A stretch of 64,000 bases of DNA from Paulownia fortunei. Its lineage: Eukaryota; Streptophyta; Magnoliopsida; Lamiales; Paulowniaceae. Where the stretch lies: NCBI GenBank assembly GCA_019321725.1, contig CM033115.1, forward strand, positions 13,340,673 to 13,404,672. The letters run 5' to 3'. The notes beneath the pieces are model-generated. The model did no database searches. It was not told the DNA's origin and saw only the letters and a list, made by a program, of their open reading frames with translations. Position numbers and translations under genes: made by a program. This document shows, piece after piece, positions 24,015 to 35,836 of this stretch (position 1 is the stretch's first letter; the number at the start of each line of letters is the position of its first letter).

Positions 24015-25226
24015 CTAAAATAAAATCACCTGTCTGGATATGGATATGGAGCCATCAAGAATGCAGATAACTACGAAATAACAATTGCAGACATGCAGAA
24101 GCAAACTGAAAAACACATTTCATTCTTTGTAAGAGTGCTATCAATTTTTTAACAATTGTATAATCAAGCAAATAGGAAGAGAACATTTAACCTACATCCA
24201 TGAAGATCATAAAGGACAGGAATAAAGATTAGTAAAGAACCAAAATGTCATAACATTTAACAATGCATGAAACAACCATAAAGCAATTCCAATAGTTTGT
24301 GCAATGTGTATTTGAGTAGAGAATAGAATCTACCTATGTCCAACTTTAGGTTCCAATCAGTAGATGCATCTAGAAGACTTTTCTATCAGTTATTATTTAG
24401 ATTCTCATAGAATCTACATGTTGTGTAATGCATGTGGGTGATGTCCTAAGGGTAAACATGATTCACTTAACCCCACTCCACCCCCAAACTATACGCCATC
24501 TCAAAACCACAAAACCATCCACCTCAATTTCTAGGTAAACAACATGGAAAAATAGGGAAAGGTTAGTCCAGCAGGTGCCCATGAGTCTTCGAGCACACAA
24601 ATGCATAATTCTTCCCTCAAATCCTCTTAAACTTAGAATAATCAGTCCAAGAACATCACGTTTAACTTAGCATAAACAAATTAAAATTAAAAACAATATT
24701 CACCCTCATGTATCCTAACCTAATAAAAAATTAAAAACAATCTTTGCCCTCATGTTTCCTAACCTAATATTAAGAAATTCAAGCCCAACCATTATTCAAA
24801 CACTATAAAATCGAAATTAGATTTACAATAAATTGTAAATACTAAGGATTCTCATGTTTATGACATCCTCAGACTTGTTTTCTGTTAAAACAGAAAATAC
24901 AAGCCAATTTCACAATTGAGTCAAATAATGAATGTCTTCCTCAAATCTTCTTACCTAGTAAACTCAGTCGCTAACTAGGTATAACACACAAAGCAAGGTT
25001 TAATCAAGAGATCTTCCTCTGTACTGAAAATTCAATTTAAAAAAAGAAAAGAAAATTACATCAAAATTACAACCTCACTAAAAACAAGAAAAAGGGTCAG
25101 TCCGGAAAAAAAAAATCCAGCGAAAAATCACAGAACCATTCGATATTATTGAAGAAAAACAATCATAAACCAATAAAGAACTAAGCGTGAAGGAAAAATA
25201 TAGAGAAAGAAAGGCAAAGGGCTCAC
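24015..25226 (-). other. Probable 5'UTR intron of the DUF1336 gene
   Basis: On the minus strand a donor ATAAAG|GTGAGC falls at 25226. The acceptor TTTTATTTTAG ends at 24015, one base before the ATG. The leader exon would lie at about 25227-25300. The intervening 1.2 kb has no open frame of interest. Inference from splice signals only. Confidence 0.55.
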
Positions 25227-25299
25227 CTTTATCCAGCAGAAAAGCTGAGTTTCAGGATTTAGGGCTTTGATTACTGAATGATTTTTAGTGAATTACCAA

Positions 25300-27131
25300 T
25301 GATTATATACAGGAAAAATCAATCAAAAAGGGGAAGATTCTTGAGAAAGCTGGTGAAAAATATTTTATGGGATTTTTATTTTTTTTCTTTTGTAATCTGC
25401 AACTGTTGCTCAAGCCTCTACTGGAGCCAAATTTACGCACAAAGTCAAATATTTGAGACAGTTCATATGGATTGCACTTTAGTCCACTCTTTATGCTTTT
25501 TGCCATTTGACATTTTCTTAAGGTCAATTTATTTTTTTATTTTTTTTTACGATTACCAAGATTCCTAACTTACGCCAGACTAATTTTGAATCTTCTAAAC
25601 ACATGTTCTAACACTTAGGAGGGGGTAAATAGCGGGATATGCCTCAACCAACACCCAAGTTTCCAATAAGAATTGTACACTTTTGCGCACAAAAAGTCCA
25701 ATCCATAGTGATCGCTCGAAACACCTCATTCGCAGGGTCCTACTGACGGCCAATGATTACTTCATAGTGAAATGCATTCGCAGGTTAAGTCGAGCTTGAG
25801 CCAATAATACTATATTCATAATTTATTTTATTTTTTTATTTTCAATATTAACTTGATTGTTAAACTAGTTTGAATATTTTGTCTGCCCTTTACTACACAA
25901 AGTAGATATTATATATGTATGTTATATTTCGATTTAAATTTAATAAAATTGAATTAAATTTTTATTTTTTTTCCTCAAGACAGTAGGGTTATCTATGTAT
26001 AGAAGTGTTATAAGTGAACATAAGGCAACATACAAAAATTAAACTTAAACCATGCCTCACATTCCACAAAACAATTGCTTTTGCTTTCTTACTAGTTACT
26101 AATTCAATGATAAAATTCTATAGCTAATACTCCTATATATGGCGTGAATTATGTGACTTTAAAATTTTAGTTTTATATGAAATTTGGGTACGCAAGTGTA
26201 CGTTATCGTCAATAAATAATACAGTGGTGTGAAATTTGTGAACGTAAGTATACGTTTATCATTCATAAGTAATATAGAGATGAGTAGAGTATCGTTCACA
26301 CGATAACTGATTGTTATTAAATACCGAAATTATATTAATCCCAATTTTATTTGAAATATCAAAATAATAAAGTGTTGTTTACTAAATTAAAATTTACCTA
26401 AAACTAAGCAAACTCAAAATCAAATAAGGATAAAATCAATGAATTGAAAATTTAGGGTTTTTGATTTCACCATAATTAATCAAAATTGATCATCCTATCT
26501 CATCAATCTAAATTTATTCTTAATGATAATCGAGAATCTCTTAATTATCCATTAATCTCTCCCAAAGTCTAATAAAAATATTATCAATTACTAATCAACT
26601 ATATTCTATGTGAATTACGTCAATCAATAATTCATTAATCTCTAAGGATCTCATATATTGACTATAAAAGTCATGTAAGTATATTCCTATCTTACATGCA
26701 ATTTATACATTCAACATAATGAACTAGACACATAAATCACCTCTTGGATCATATGATTAAAAAACTATCTAATTAGTTATCAATTAATTAGAAGCATTAA
26801 AAACAATTGAATTGATAAAATAATTCAAAACGTCATAACCAGATTGTATCATAACTCTAGAAAAAAAAACATGCTAAAAGTGAAAAACATCCTAATAGAA
26901 TTCATAGACATGATAAAAGAAAAAGAAAAAGAATAGAGAAAAACTAGATTTTGGAGAAATCTTGACAAAGTATTTCGAATCCGTTTCCGAGTTAATGAAT
27001 CTTCTTCTCCAAATCTTCCTTCTCGAAGTTTCAGGCTTCTTTTTATATCTCAATATGTTTGTGAATGAATACCCCCTTTGAATGATGAAAGAAATTTGAT
27101 TTTAATCTTATTTTCCTTAAAATTGAGTTAG
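25300..27131. other. Intergenic DNA, no gene seen
   Basis: AT-rich sequence with no supported coding region. A short diverged tandem phrase (GAAATTTG.G.ACG.AAGT.TACGTT...AATA) occurs twice at about 26178-26280. It is followed by TATCGTTCACACGA, a phrase that looks like part of a dispersed plant repeat. The last bases GTTAG (27127-27131) are the left target duplication of the next element. Confidence 0.5.
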
Positions 27132-27847
27132 TGTAATGCAATTGTTGGAGAACACGCACCTCAAGTCCTAGTCTACTGTTTCTGCTCTCCTTCTCCGGCT
27201 AAAACACCTGGATAAAATACGGTATGACCCGGCGTAAGAACTCCGACGCTGAAGTCAGTAGTAGTCCTCTTGGAGGGGATGAAAAATAGATAGATATGTG
27301 TATTTTTGATATATGAAAAGTGTAACCTATGACATGCATTGTATTCCTTTATTTATAAATGCCAAATAAGGGTAAAAAAAAGATTTCAAACCTCAATTTG
27401 TTATAATAGATTACTGTGCGCGTGCCCATATTTCCTAATTTACCGCTAAAAGATTCTCTTTCATTTTCTAATCGTAACCATTTCCTCTTCATTATTTTCG
27501 TGAACTTGCCCGACTTGGAGGTCGGTCAACTATTTGAACTCACCCGACCTGTAGGTCGGTCAATTCCTTGAACTCGCCCTACCTATAAGTCGGTCACTCC
27601 TTGAACTCGTTCGACCTGTAGGTTGGTAAGCTTTTTAATACTATTCTCCTGGCCTATGCACCGAGCTAACCTGTTTGCTCAACTCCCATATCATGGATGA
27701 GAATTTTTTATCATCCCGACCTGACTTTTGTCCAGCTAGCTCCCACCCCCCTGATCCGAGGTGTGCAGGTCCATTCCGACCTAGGCCGCACCAGCTTCTT
27801 ACTTATGATCTAAGCTACGTGGGTCAGTCCAGACCTATACCACATCA
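27132..27847 (-). repeat. 3' LTR of the Tat-like element
   Basis: It starts TGTAATG and ends ACATCA on the plus strand and pairs with 35837-36513. It holds four units of a ~34 bp minisatellite (27502-27630). The purine-rich strand just inside (minus GTAGGGGGACTAGC) is the likely polypurine tract. Confidence 0.85.
27502..27630. repeat. Minisatellite in the LTR, four ~34 bp units
   Basis: Units start at 27502, 27536, 27570 and 27603. Each holds the palindromic phrase CCGACCTGTAGGTCGG and the link GAACTCG. The matching array in the other LTR (36202-36300) has three units, so copy number changed after insertion. Confidence 0.85.
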
Positions 27848-28235
27848 GCTAGTCCCCCTACTCTGCCTGTCTTGCAACCTTTGCAGAATAGACAGAGTAC
27901 GAAAATATCTTAATTACTAGGGCTGACGTAAGCCTTTTTTCAAATTCCACCCCTTGTATTTTCGTGCCCATTACTGAAACTTAATTGTCTGTCTTTTCAA
28001 CTAACTATCCTCATCCAGCCCTACACGAGTGCCGCCTCCCTATAAAAAAGCCTTCTTCCTTTATTTTCTTCGCCCTCTTTTTCTTTCCATAATTTTGCTC
28101 TCTGGCGATCATCCTCTGTTATTCTTCCGGCACTTCCTTCTTCTCTCCATTCAACAAGCCAAGTAAGTCTTCTAACTTTTGCCACTCATTTATTTCTCTA
28201 TTTCTTCTTCTGCATATTTGGTTCATCATTTTTTG

Positions 28236-30280
28236 ATGTCCACTTCTACTGCATCTCCAGAACCTCTGTCGTTTATTCCCTCCTTTCTTCCTCCCAGAGT
28301 TTTCATTCGTGAACTAGCACTTAAACTATCCACCCATCACCCAACTGAATTTAGGATGGCTGATCCAGCTAATCACCCAGCTTATATGACTCTTGCCACC
28401 ACCCTATCTGAGATAAGCCTAGCAAACCTTAGGGAAAATGCAGGAATACTTGAGGAATTCAATGTGGTCTTGCTAGGTCCTCGCGACAGACCTCATACTC
28501 CCCCTCCCAGTTATGTGACATTCTTTGTATATCAACTAGAGGTTGGCCTTAGGTTTTCCATTCCCGATCTATTTTGCCATATTTCTAAGAGTTTCAGTAT
28601 TCCCCTGATGCAGCTCGTTCCTAACTCTTTTCAACTCATAGCTGGTTTATGGATGGTAGTTAGCTACTTTGGATACGAGTCAAACCATAAGCTATGGCGA
28701 GCTTTCTTCCATGCCAAAACCGCCACACCAGGCTTATTTTATTTCACTTCCCGGGGAGCAGCTAAATTTTTGCAAAGGAAACCCAGTTCCCTCAAGGGCT
28801 GGAAGAAAAAATATTTTTACATTTCATCCCCTGACCCTTGGAATTTTCCTATCAATTGGATTACCGACTTACCTCACAAAGGTCATGCGCCCGCTCTGGA
28901 CTCGACCGCCCAAGCATTAGCTATCCCTACCACATAGGGTTATTAGTTGATTCCTGGCCTTTACTTCACCATTTTCAACTGAGCCCCAAAGCTATTCTAC
29001 TCCCTCAACCTATAGGTACCATATTGTTTAACTATTTGCTTGTGACTTCATATTTGCTAGAATGTTAACAGTATATCTTTTGTTCAGAGCAACTGATGGA
29101 GTCTCATATAATAGCAGCTTATCAAGCTCGAAAAGCCATAGGAGGGTCAGGCCAGCCTGAAGGTCAAGCCCGAGTCCCCCTAACTAGTGTACCTCTAGAT
29201 CACCAACCTGTTCCCGTAACCTAAGCTCCATCTACAGTTCCTCCACCACCCCCATCTATCTCCCCACCTGCTGCAGCTGCGGCCTCCACTTCTTCCCGAA
29301 GTAGGGGAAAACGCCCAGCTTCTGTAAGTGGTGGCAGCTCGGGTCCATCCCAGTATCCTCGTCTCAATGCCCCTGCTTCCCTGAATGCTTCTTTTTTCAC
29401 CAGCAGCTCAGTATTGGGCACTCGGGATGGAAAACTTTGTGCTGAGTGGCTTAAGGGCATACCCAACTCCATGGATCAGCGCCTCTTAGGGTCCATGAAT
29501 TATGATTCCTGGGTGGGCAACCTTGCCGATCATGCTTCTAAGGTATTGCTCCCTTCTTAATATCCATCACTTATTCTAACAATCAACAACTTGTCTAACC
29601 TCCTCTTTCTCTAGGCTATATTGTGCTTGAGCTTCTTGATGGCCGATCTGTGGTTTGGATTACCTTCTTCGAAAGAAAATGAGCTTAGACAATAGTTGGA
29701 GGACACGCAACAATAGTTGCAGCGCTTCCAAGCCCGCACCCATAAATTGGAAGCAGATCTCGAGATAGTTTGGGGTAAACATGCTTTTCTAGAGGAGAAG
29801 ACAACTGTGGTGGAATGAGATAGGACCACTATGGAGAATCAAATGTTAAAGGCTATTGAGAAGGCTTCTATCTCCCGAGTTAAAGATCATGCTGCGGGAG
29901 TTCTTATAGGTAGAGTGGAGTGGCCCAAGAGAAAACCAAACTCCTACAATCCCAGAATTTCTTGATCACCTGACCTCTGGGGCTTTAAATTATTTAATCT
30001 ATGGTTTCACGCACTGCCTTAGCCAGGTCAAGGAGCTAGGGTACACTGGTTTAAACCTAAACTTGGATCACGCTGTTGAAAGTGTTCTCCACTTGACAAT
30101 AGGTCTGCTCCTGTTGTTGATGTAGCTGGTCCTTCACAACCATCAGCTGCGCCCACAATTTTGGGAGATCATTCTGCCCATTCGTCTCCTACTTCTCCCA
30201 TAGCTATTGTCCCTCCAGATCTGACTCTTGAGCTTGCCATCAATGTTGAGGATGACAGTTCTTCCCCTTCTGGGTTATAG
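28236..30280 (+). pseudogene. Antisense extra ORF of the Tat element (Transposase_28-like), spliced
   Basis: This lies opposite to gag-pol, between the repeat array and the 3' LTR. Exon 1 (28236-29015) encodes a domain like Pfam PF04195, "putative gypsy type transposon": FSIPDLFCHISKSFSIP, LVPNSFQLIAGLWM and SLKGWKKKYFYI. It has a frameshift before 28935. Exon 2 (29088-29542), after a clean GT..AG intron, is Pro/Ser/Ala-rich with a SRSRGKRPAS basic patch. Exon 3 (29615-30280) is coiled-coil-like (QRFQARTHKLEADLE) and ends PSGL. Stops at 29220 and in exon 3 break it. Antisense extra ORFs are known in Tat elements; their role is unknown. Confidence 0.75.
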
Positions 30281-30532
30281 AACCCCTCAGTATTTCTGAT
30301 TACAGAGTAGAATAGGCTGTGTATATTTTTGTAACAATTCATAATAATATCATTTCATCTTTATTGTTGTTTTTTGGTTTTATTCTTCCAGCATCTGTAA
30401 TTTTCTCAGTAATATTTTTCATAGCATTTATGAAATATGCATATCTCAAGTTTTGTAACCGAGCTATATGTCTTACCGAATATATTCATGCTTTTGAATA
30501 TATAAAAAGATAATCTAGCTTAGGCAGGCAAG

Positions 30533-31125
30533 TTGAACTGGCTTTAGAATTTTTTCTTAAATCATTCCCCAAGGAGGTCAGTCTCTACGAACCCTCCAAG
30601 GAACCCAGGTAGGTCCAGTTCAACTGGCCTTACCTTGAATTAGACCTGACCTTGGAATTTTTTTCTTGAATTATTCCCCAAGGAGGTCGGTCTCTGCGAA
30701 CCTTCCAAGGAACTTAGGTAAGTCCAATTCAACTGGCCTTACCTTAGGATTTTTTTCTTGAATCATTCTCCAAGGAGGTCAATCTCTACGAACCTTCCAA
30801 GGAACTCAAGTAGGTCCAGTTCAACTGGCCTTGCTTTAGTATTTTTTTTCTTGAATCATTCCCCAAGGAGGTTGGTCTCTGCGAACTCTCTAAAGAACCC
30901 AAGTAGGTCCAGTTCAACTGGCATTACCTTAGGATTTTTTTTTCTTGAATCATTCCCCAAGGAGGTCGGTCTCTGCGAACTCTCTAAAGAACCCAGGTAG
31001 GTCCAGTTCAACTGGCATTACCTTAGGATTTTTTTTTCTTGAATCATTCTCCAAGAAGGTCGGTCTCTGCGAACGCTCTAAGGAACTCAGTAGGTCCAGT
31101 TCAACTGGCCTTACCTTTTTCCATT
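30533..31125. repeat. Six-copy tandem array, ~92 bp unit, in the Tat element
   Basis: Units are marked by TCATTCYCCAAGGAGGTC, then CTCTRCGAAC and the palindrome CCAGTTCAACTGG. Starts fall near 30545, 30655, 30748, 30840, 30932 and 31025. The first unit has an extra ~15 bases; the rest are 91-94 bp. The array directly abuts, and seems to replace, the 3' part of integrase. Tandem repeats at this place are known in Tat/Ogre elements as seeds of satellite DNA. Confidence 0.88.
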
Positions 31126-31560
31126 ATCTGATATCAGGTCGTGCAGAACCCCATATCTATATATTATGTTTCCCCACAGAAATTTCATGACCTGTGACTC
31201 TGTAATCTTAGCTACAGGCTCAGTTTTTACTGAAATAATCTACTGCCACTATTAAGAATTTCCTTTGCCCTATCGCTAGGGAAAAATGTCCGACAATATC
31301 AATTCTCCATTTGGAAAAAGGACAAGGTGAGCTCATGACCTTCAACTCCTCTGCTGGTTTATGTACTAACGGGGCGTGCTTTTGGCATTTTTCACATGTT
31401 CTAACCAGATATTGCGCATCTTCTTTTAACGAAGGCCAGAAATACCCAACTCTTGCCATTTTACAAGCCAGAGCACGATCTCCACCATGGCTTCCACATC
31501 CTCCCTCATGAATTTCTCGCAATACATAGGCTCCTTCCTCTTGTGATAAACATCTCAAGT
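31126..31560 (-). pseudogene. Integrase remnant, truncated in the core
   Basis: The HHCC region is clear (HEGGCGSHGGDRALACKM..CEKCQKHAPL). The core starts with WRIDIVGHF, holding the first catalytic Asp. A one-base shift near 31225 leads into a frame with KITESQVMKF and LISDNGK, the second Asp. Then the sequence runs straight into the tandem array, so the third catalytic residue and the C-terminal domain are missing. Confidence 0.82.
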
Positions 31561-31624
31561 ATGGTGTAGAATAAGCTCGCTTATATAAAAAACCATCAAT
31601 TAGACAAAATCTAGTAGCTCGTAC

Positions 31625-32354
31625 CTAGAATCGAACTGCTTCTCTTTTATTTTGTGGCAGTTCTCCCTCTCGCAGATATTTTAGGACGTTAGTCCTCCAG
31701 CCATCTTTCTCTTCCACAGAGGCTACTTCTATCCCCATACTGTGTTGATAGGCTATTAATAATGTGATTTTTCTGGTATTGCAATCAGTGGTAGAACTTA
31801 TAATTTTGGAAAGATAATCAGCCTTAGCATTCTCAGCCCACGGTATATGACTTAGCTCAATTTTTGTAAATTGCTTTTTCAGCTGAGATACCTGTTCTAC
31901 ATAATTTCTCATTCTTTCCTCCTTGGCCACAAATTCTCCCTCAACCTGATGCATGACTAACCTTGAATCAGAATAGACATTTAACTGTCTGACCCCCAGC
32001 TCTAGAGCCATCTTCAATCCCCTCGCCAATGCCTCATATTCAGTTTCATTATTGGATGTTTTGAACTCAAATCTTACACAAATTTTAGTTTTCCCCTTCT
32101 AGACTGGTTAGCACAATAACTACCCCACAACTGGATATGATAGCCGAATCATCCATATGCAGCAACCATGCTCTAGGGCCCTCACCTGCAGGTGTCAATT
32201 CCTGCAGAAAATCTGCCAAGGCCTGCGCCTTGATAGCTACTCTTGGCTGATAATCTATATTATAGTCGCTCATCTCTATTGCCCATTTCACCATTCGTCC
32301 TGAAGTTTCTAGTTTACTTAGCACTTGTCTCAATGGTAGGTTTGTTCGAACCAC
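31625..32354 (-). pseudogene. Double RNase H region (RNase H connection plus archaeal-type aRH)
   Basis: The upstream part (32085-32354) shows the RNase H end: ETSGRMVKWAIEMSDYNI, AIKAQALADFLQE, then LLHMDDSA, where the second RNase H begins with its first acidic residue. The downstream part (31625-32029) is the archaeal-type RNase H: ALELGVRQLNVYSDSRLV, QVEGEFVAKEERM and IELSHIPWAENAKADYLSK. A frame break separates them. The second RNase H is a marker of the Tat lineage. Confidence 0.82.
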
Positions 32355-32414
32355 TATCTTATGCGATAAAAAGTATGGCCAAAGCCGCCTGGTAGTCGTT
32401 GCTAGGGTTAATCC

Positions 32415-33540
32415 TTATTTTTCTATCTCAGGGTATTTAATCTCTGGCCTTCTCAATAATTTGCTTACATAGTAAATAGGTTTCTGCTTAGCTCCTTCCT
32501 CTCTCAACAACACTGAGCTAACGGCTGATGTCCCTATTGACAGATATACATACAGTGTTTCACCTTGCACAGGTTTGGTCAACAAGGGTAGCTCGACTAA
32601 GAAGTTTTTTAATTCATCAAAAGCCCTCTGACATTTCTCAATCCATTTAAACTTGTTAGCCTTCCTCCGGATTTTGAAGAAATGCAAGCTTCTCTCTACT
32701 GATCTAGATATGAATCGGCTTACAGCTGTTATCTTTCTTGTGAGCTGTTGAACTTTGTTAATACTATTTAGATGAGCCATATTCTGCACTGTTTTTACTT
32801 TCTCAAGATTCACCTCTATACCCCTCTCGATCACCATATAACCCGAAGGGTTGAGTTTCATACCATACCTTCTAAGGACTCCAAAAGCTTCTGCCAAGTT
32901 AGCAACATGAGCTTCAGCCTTTGTACTTTTTATCAGTATATCATCCATGTATACCTCCATGTTTCGCTCAAGTTATTCTTTGAACATTCTATCGACCAGC
33001 CTTTGATATGTAGCTCCTGCAATTTTTTAGTCAAAAGGCATGACCACATAACAATAAATCCCTATAGAAGTTATAAAGCTTACTTTCTTATGATCTTCAG
33101 GTGCTAACATGATCTGGTGGTACTCTTGCGAAGCATCCATCATACTTAACAGCTCACAAGCTGAGGTAGAGTCAACCAACTGGTCTATTCATGGCAATAG
33201 GTAATGATCCTTAGGACATGCTCTGTTCAAATCTCGAAAATCAACGCACATTCTCCACTTTTCTTCTATTTTTGGGACCAAGACAATGTTTGACAACCAT
33301 TCTGGGAATTGGATTTCTTTGATATGTCCCGTCTCCAGCAATTTCTCCACCTCTTTCTGGATAACCTTATCCTTCTCAAGCCCAAAATGCCTCTTCTTCT
33401 GTTTGACAGGTTTGCATGCTGGGTCAACATTGAGGTGATATACTGCCTCACCTGAATCAATTCCTTCCAGGTCATGTACATTTCACGCGAAGATATCGAT
33501 GTTGTTTCTTAAGAATTGAGTCGTGCTATCTGTCAATTCC
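32415..33540 (-). pseudogene. Reverse transcriptase of the Tat element
   Basis: RT blocks in order on the minus strand are GHIKEIQFPEWLSN, KWRMCVDFRDLN and CPKDHYLLP (stop), then MMDASQEYHQI, VMPF (stop) and the catalytic EVYMDDILIKS at 32940. A small deletion follows around LNPSGYMVIERG. The thumb/connection continues with FISRSVERSLHFF and KCQRAFDELKNFL. YMDD is intact but at least three stops lie in the domain. Confidence 0.85.
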
Positions 33541-34320
33541 TAACTCAACTGTATGCCAATCCTAGTAGTTCTGGTCCCATTCCCCGATATTAATTCTATA
33601 TTGATCAATTCCTCATTTGGTATTACATGTTCTTGCTCAACTGAAGGCCCTTCTGCCTCACTTCTTTTCATAATTTTCAGTGGGGGTTCCCCTTCTGCAC
33701 TTTGTTCTCTTTTAGCTTTTTTCTGCTCAGCTTTTCTAACAGTTTCCGCATAGCATCTCTGAGCTGAGCACTGATCTCCTTCTACTTCTCCTATCCCTTC
33801 ATCTACAGAAAACTTCAATTTCATGTGAAAAGTGGACACCACTGCTTGGAAGGTGTTGAGCGAAGGTCTTCCCAGGATAATGTTATAAGCAGAAAAGGAG
33901 TCAACTACCAAAAACTTAACCATCCTAGTCTTACGCATGGGCTCAGTACCTAAGGATATTAGTAGGATGACCTGACTCATTGGATCTACCATTCTTCTGC
34001 CAAAACCAAACAAAGTTGTATCTACTGGCTGCAATATTATATCTAGATTCATTTTCTTATACACTTTATAGAATAAGACGTCAACTGAGCTACCCGTGTC
34101 TACTATTACTCTGGCTACGTCAAAGTTAGCCACGGTTGCTATGATGACTAGTGCATCATTATGTGGTGCCTGCAATCCTTTCATATCATGGGGCCCGAAT
34201 TGGATCATTGGTCATTCATTAATTTTATGGACCTCTTCCTTTGAACTTTCGGGAGTAGATCGAGTATACGCCTTCCTAACTCAATTAGAGTCTCCATTTG
34301 TAGGACCTCCTAGAATCATT
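33540..34320 (-). pseudogene. Retropepsin-type protease of the Tat element
   Basis: The frame 33540-34208 is open over 222 residues and carries ARVIVDTGSSVDVLFY with an intact DTGSS active site, then FLVVDSFSAYNIILGRPSLN, the second conserved protease block. A basic, Glu-rich linker follows toward RT. The join to gag holds stops near 34210-34320. Confidence 0.82.
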
Positions 34321-35830
34321 TAGATAAAACCCCTTGGAGCATGGTTGTGGTTTTCTCTAGGGACAGCTCCAATTTTTCCTTCTTTAGTATCTCTTTCTAT
34401 CCAAATCGGCTGGGCTTTTTTATGTTCAACCATTTTCTTCTCCTCCTCTTCCTTTACCCAATTATCCAGCCATCCCTTTCTTATCATCCTCTCTATCTCA
34501 TCTCTCAGATGCTGATATTCTTCTGTATTATGTCCATACTCATTATCGAATACGCAGAATAGATTTAACTTGGGCTTAGTTGGAGTTGCCGAGTGATTAT
34601 ATGGCCATTTTAAGCCCTTATGCTTTGCAATAGTCATCAAGATATGTGCCCTTGGGGCAATCAGGGGAGTATATTGTCTGGGTTCCCCCGGAACAGGTAA
34701 AAGAGGCCGTTCTTCCGGCTTCAACTTTCTAACAAAAACTTTTTCCTCTTTGCCAGACTCTCTTCTATCTCTTTTTCTTTCTCCCTCATCTCTTTTCATT
34801 CGCTGAGCTTCTTCCATGTTAATATATTTTTCAGATCGGGCTAACAGGTCATCAAAACTTCTGGCTAATTTCTTAGCCAACGACCTGAAGAATTCCCCAT
34901 CCTGCAAACCTTGGGCCAGGGCATTGGAGAGTACCTCCTGGGTAGCTGAGGGTACTTCTAAAGCAGCAGTTGTGAATCTCTTTATATAACTTCGTAGAGC
35001 CTCATTGTCTTTTTGCTTTATATTGAATAAAGTCAATGACGTTTTTTTATATTTTTGAGAACTTGCAAATTGATGCGAAAAGTCAAAACTAAACTCATCA
35101 AAAGAGTTAATTGAGTTGAGGGGCAACTGGCTAAACTATTGTTGGGCTGATTTTGACAGGGTAGTCAGGAATACCTTACATTTAACTCCATCAGAATACC
35201 TATGCAAGAGAGCTGAATTTTCGAACCTGCATAGATGTTCCCATGGGTTAGTGGTACCATCATAATCATAATTTAATGACCTGAAGTTGGTTGGTAGGTC
35301 GTCCATCATTACTTCCTCAGTAAATGGAATTCCTCTTTTGGTCACTATATTCCTTCCCGTCATTTTCATCTTCATCTCTTTCAGCTCATTATGTAAATCT
35401 TCTAATTTTTTCGACACATCTAGCTCTTTCATCTTACTCCGGCACTCCCCTGTATGACTTTCTTCCAACCTCTAAGGGCGGAAGAGTTTTTTCGGTAGCT
35501 TTGGTGGTGATGGTGGTGGATTAGCATCCCTCATTCTTAAAGCTACATCCACCGCCATTGTGATCAGACTTGTTAATTGCTCCATAGTAATCTGGCCGGC
35601 ATTTCCTGTTCCGAATTCCAACACCAAATTTACACACGGTACCTGCATAGTTCAGCGTGGTGGAACTCCAAGTGTTACCAGGGGTGGGCTATCATTCTCT
35701 TCCCACTCTTGAACCTCCAAATCATGGTTGCGCCAGACGACTGGTGGTGGAGCTTCACCAGATGATCCTTCGCCCAGCAAGCCTTTTCCTACCATCTCAT
35801 ATCCTGACTTAAAATTTCCCACAGACGGCG
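34320..35830 (-). pseudogene. Gag of the Tat element
   Basis: Open blocks at 34320-35126 and 35136-35468 are separated by a stop. The first has PLNSINSFDEFSFDF and FNIKQKDNEALRSYIKRF, then ALAQGLQDGEFFRSL, the gag core of this lineage. Next comes a Lys/Arg-rich region and a degraded zinc-binding stretch, FCVFDNEYGHNTEEY, where Cys/His positions are partly lost. The N-terminus begins close to the primer site. The protein would build the particle; here it is interrupted. Confidence 0.82.
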
Positions 35831-35833
35831 CCA
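35818..35833 (-). other. Primer binding site of the Tat element
   Basis: The minus strand reads TGGCGCCGTCTGTGGG three bases inside the LTR. Its first nine bases match the usual complement of plant Asp-tRNA 3' end, the primer of many Tat/Athila elements. Confidence 0.8.
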
Positions 35834-35836
35834 ACT

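Noticed and set aside
27502..27630. CRISPR-like spacing of palindromic repeats
   Set aside because: It is an LTR minisatellite in a plant genome: the linkers are also repeated and there are no cas genes.
30758..31190. Plus-strand repeat protein with NHSPRR and SSSTG units
   Set aside because: It is a translation of the ~92 bp DNA array; the units differ in length and break frame, so it is not a likely protein.
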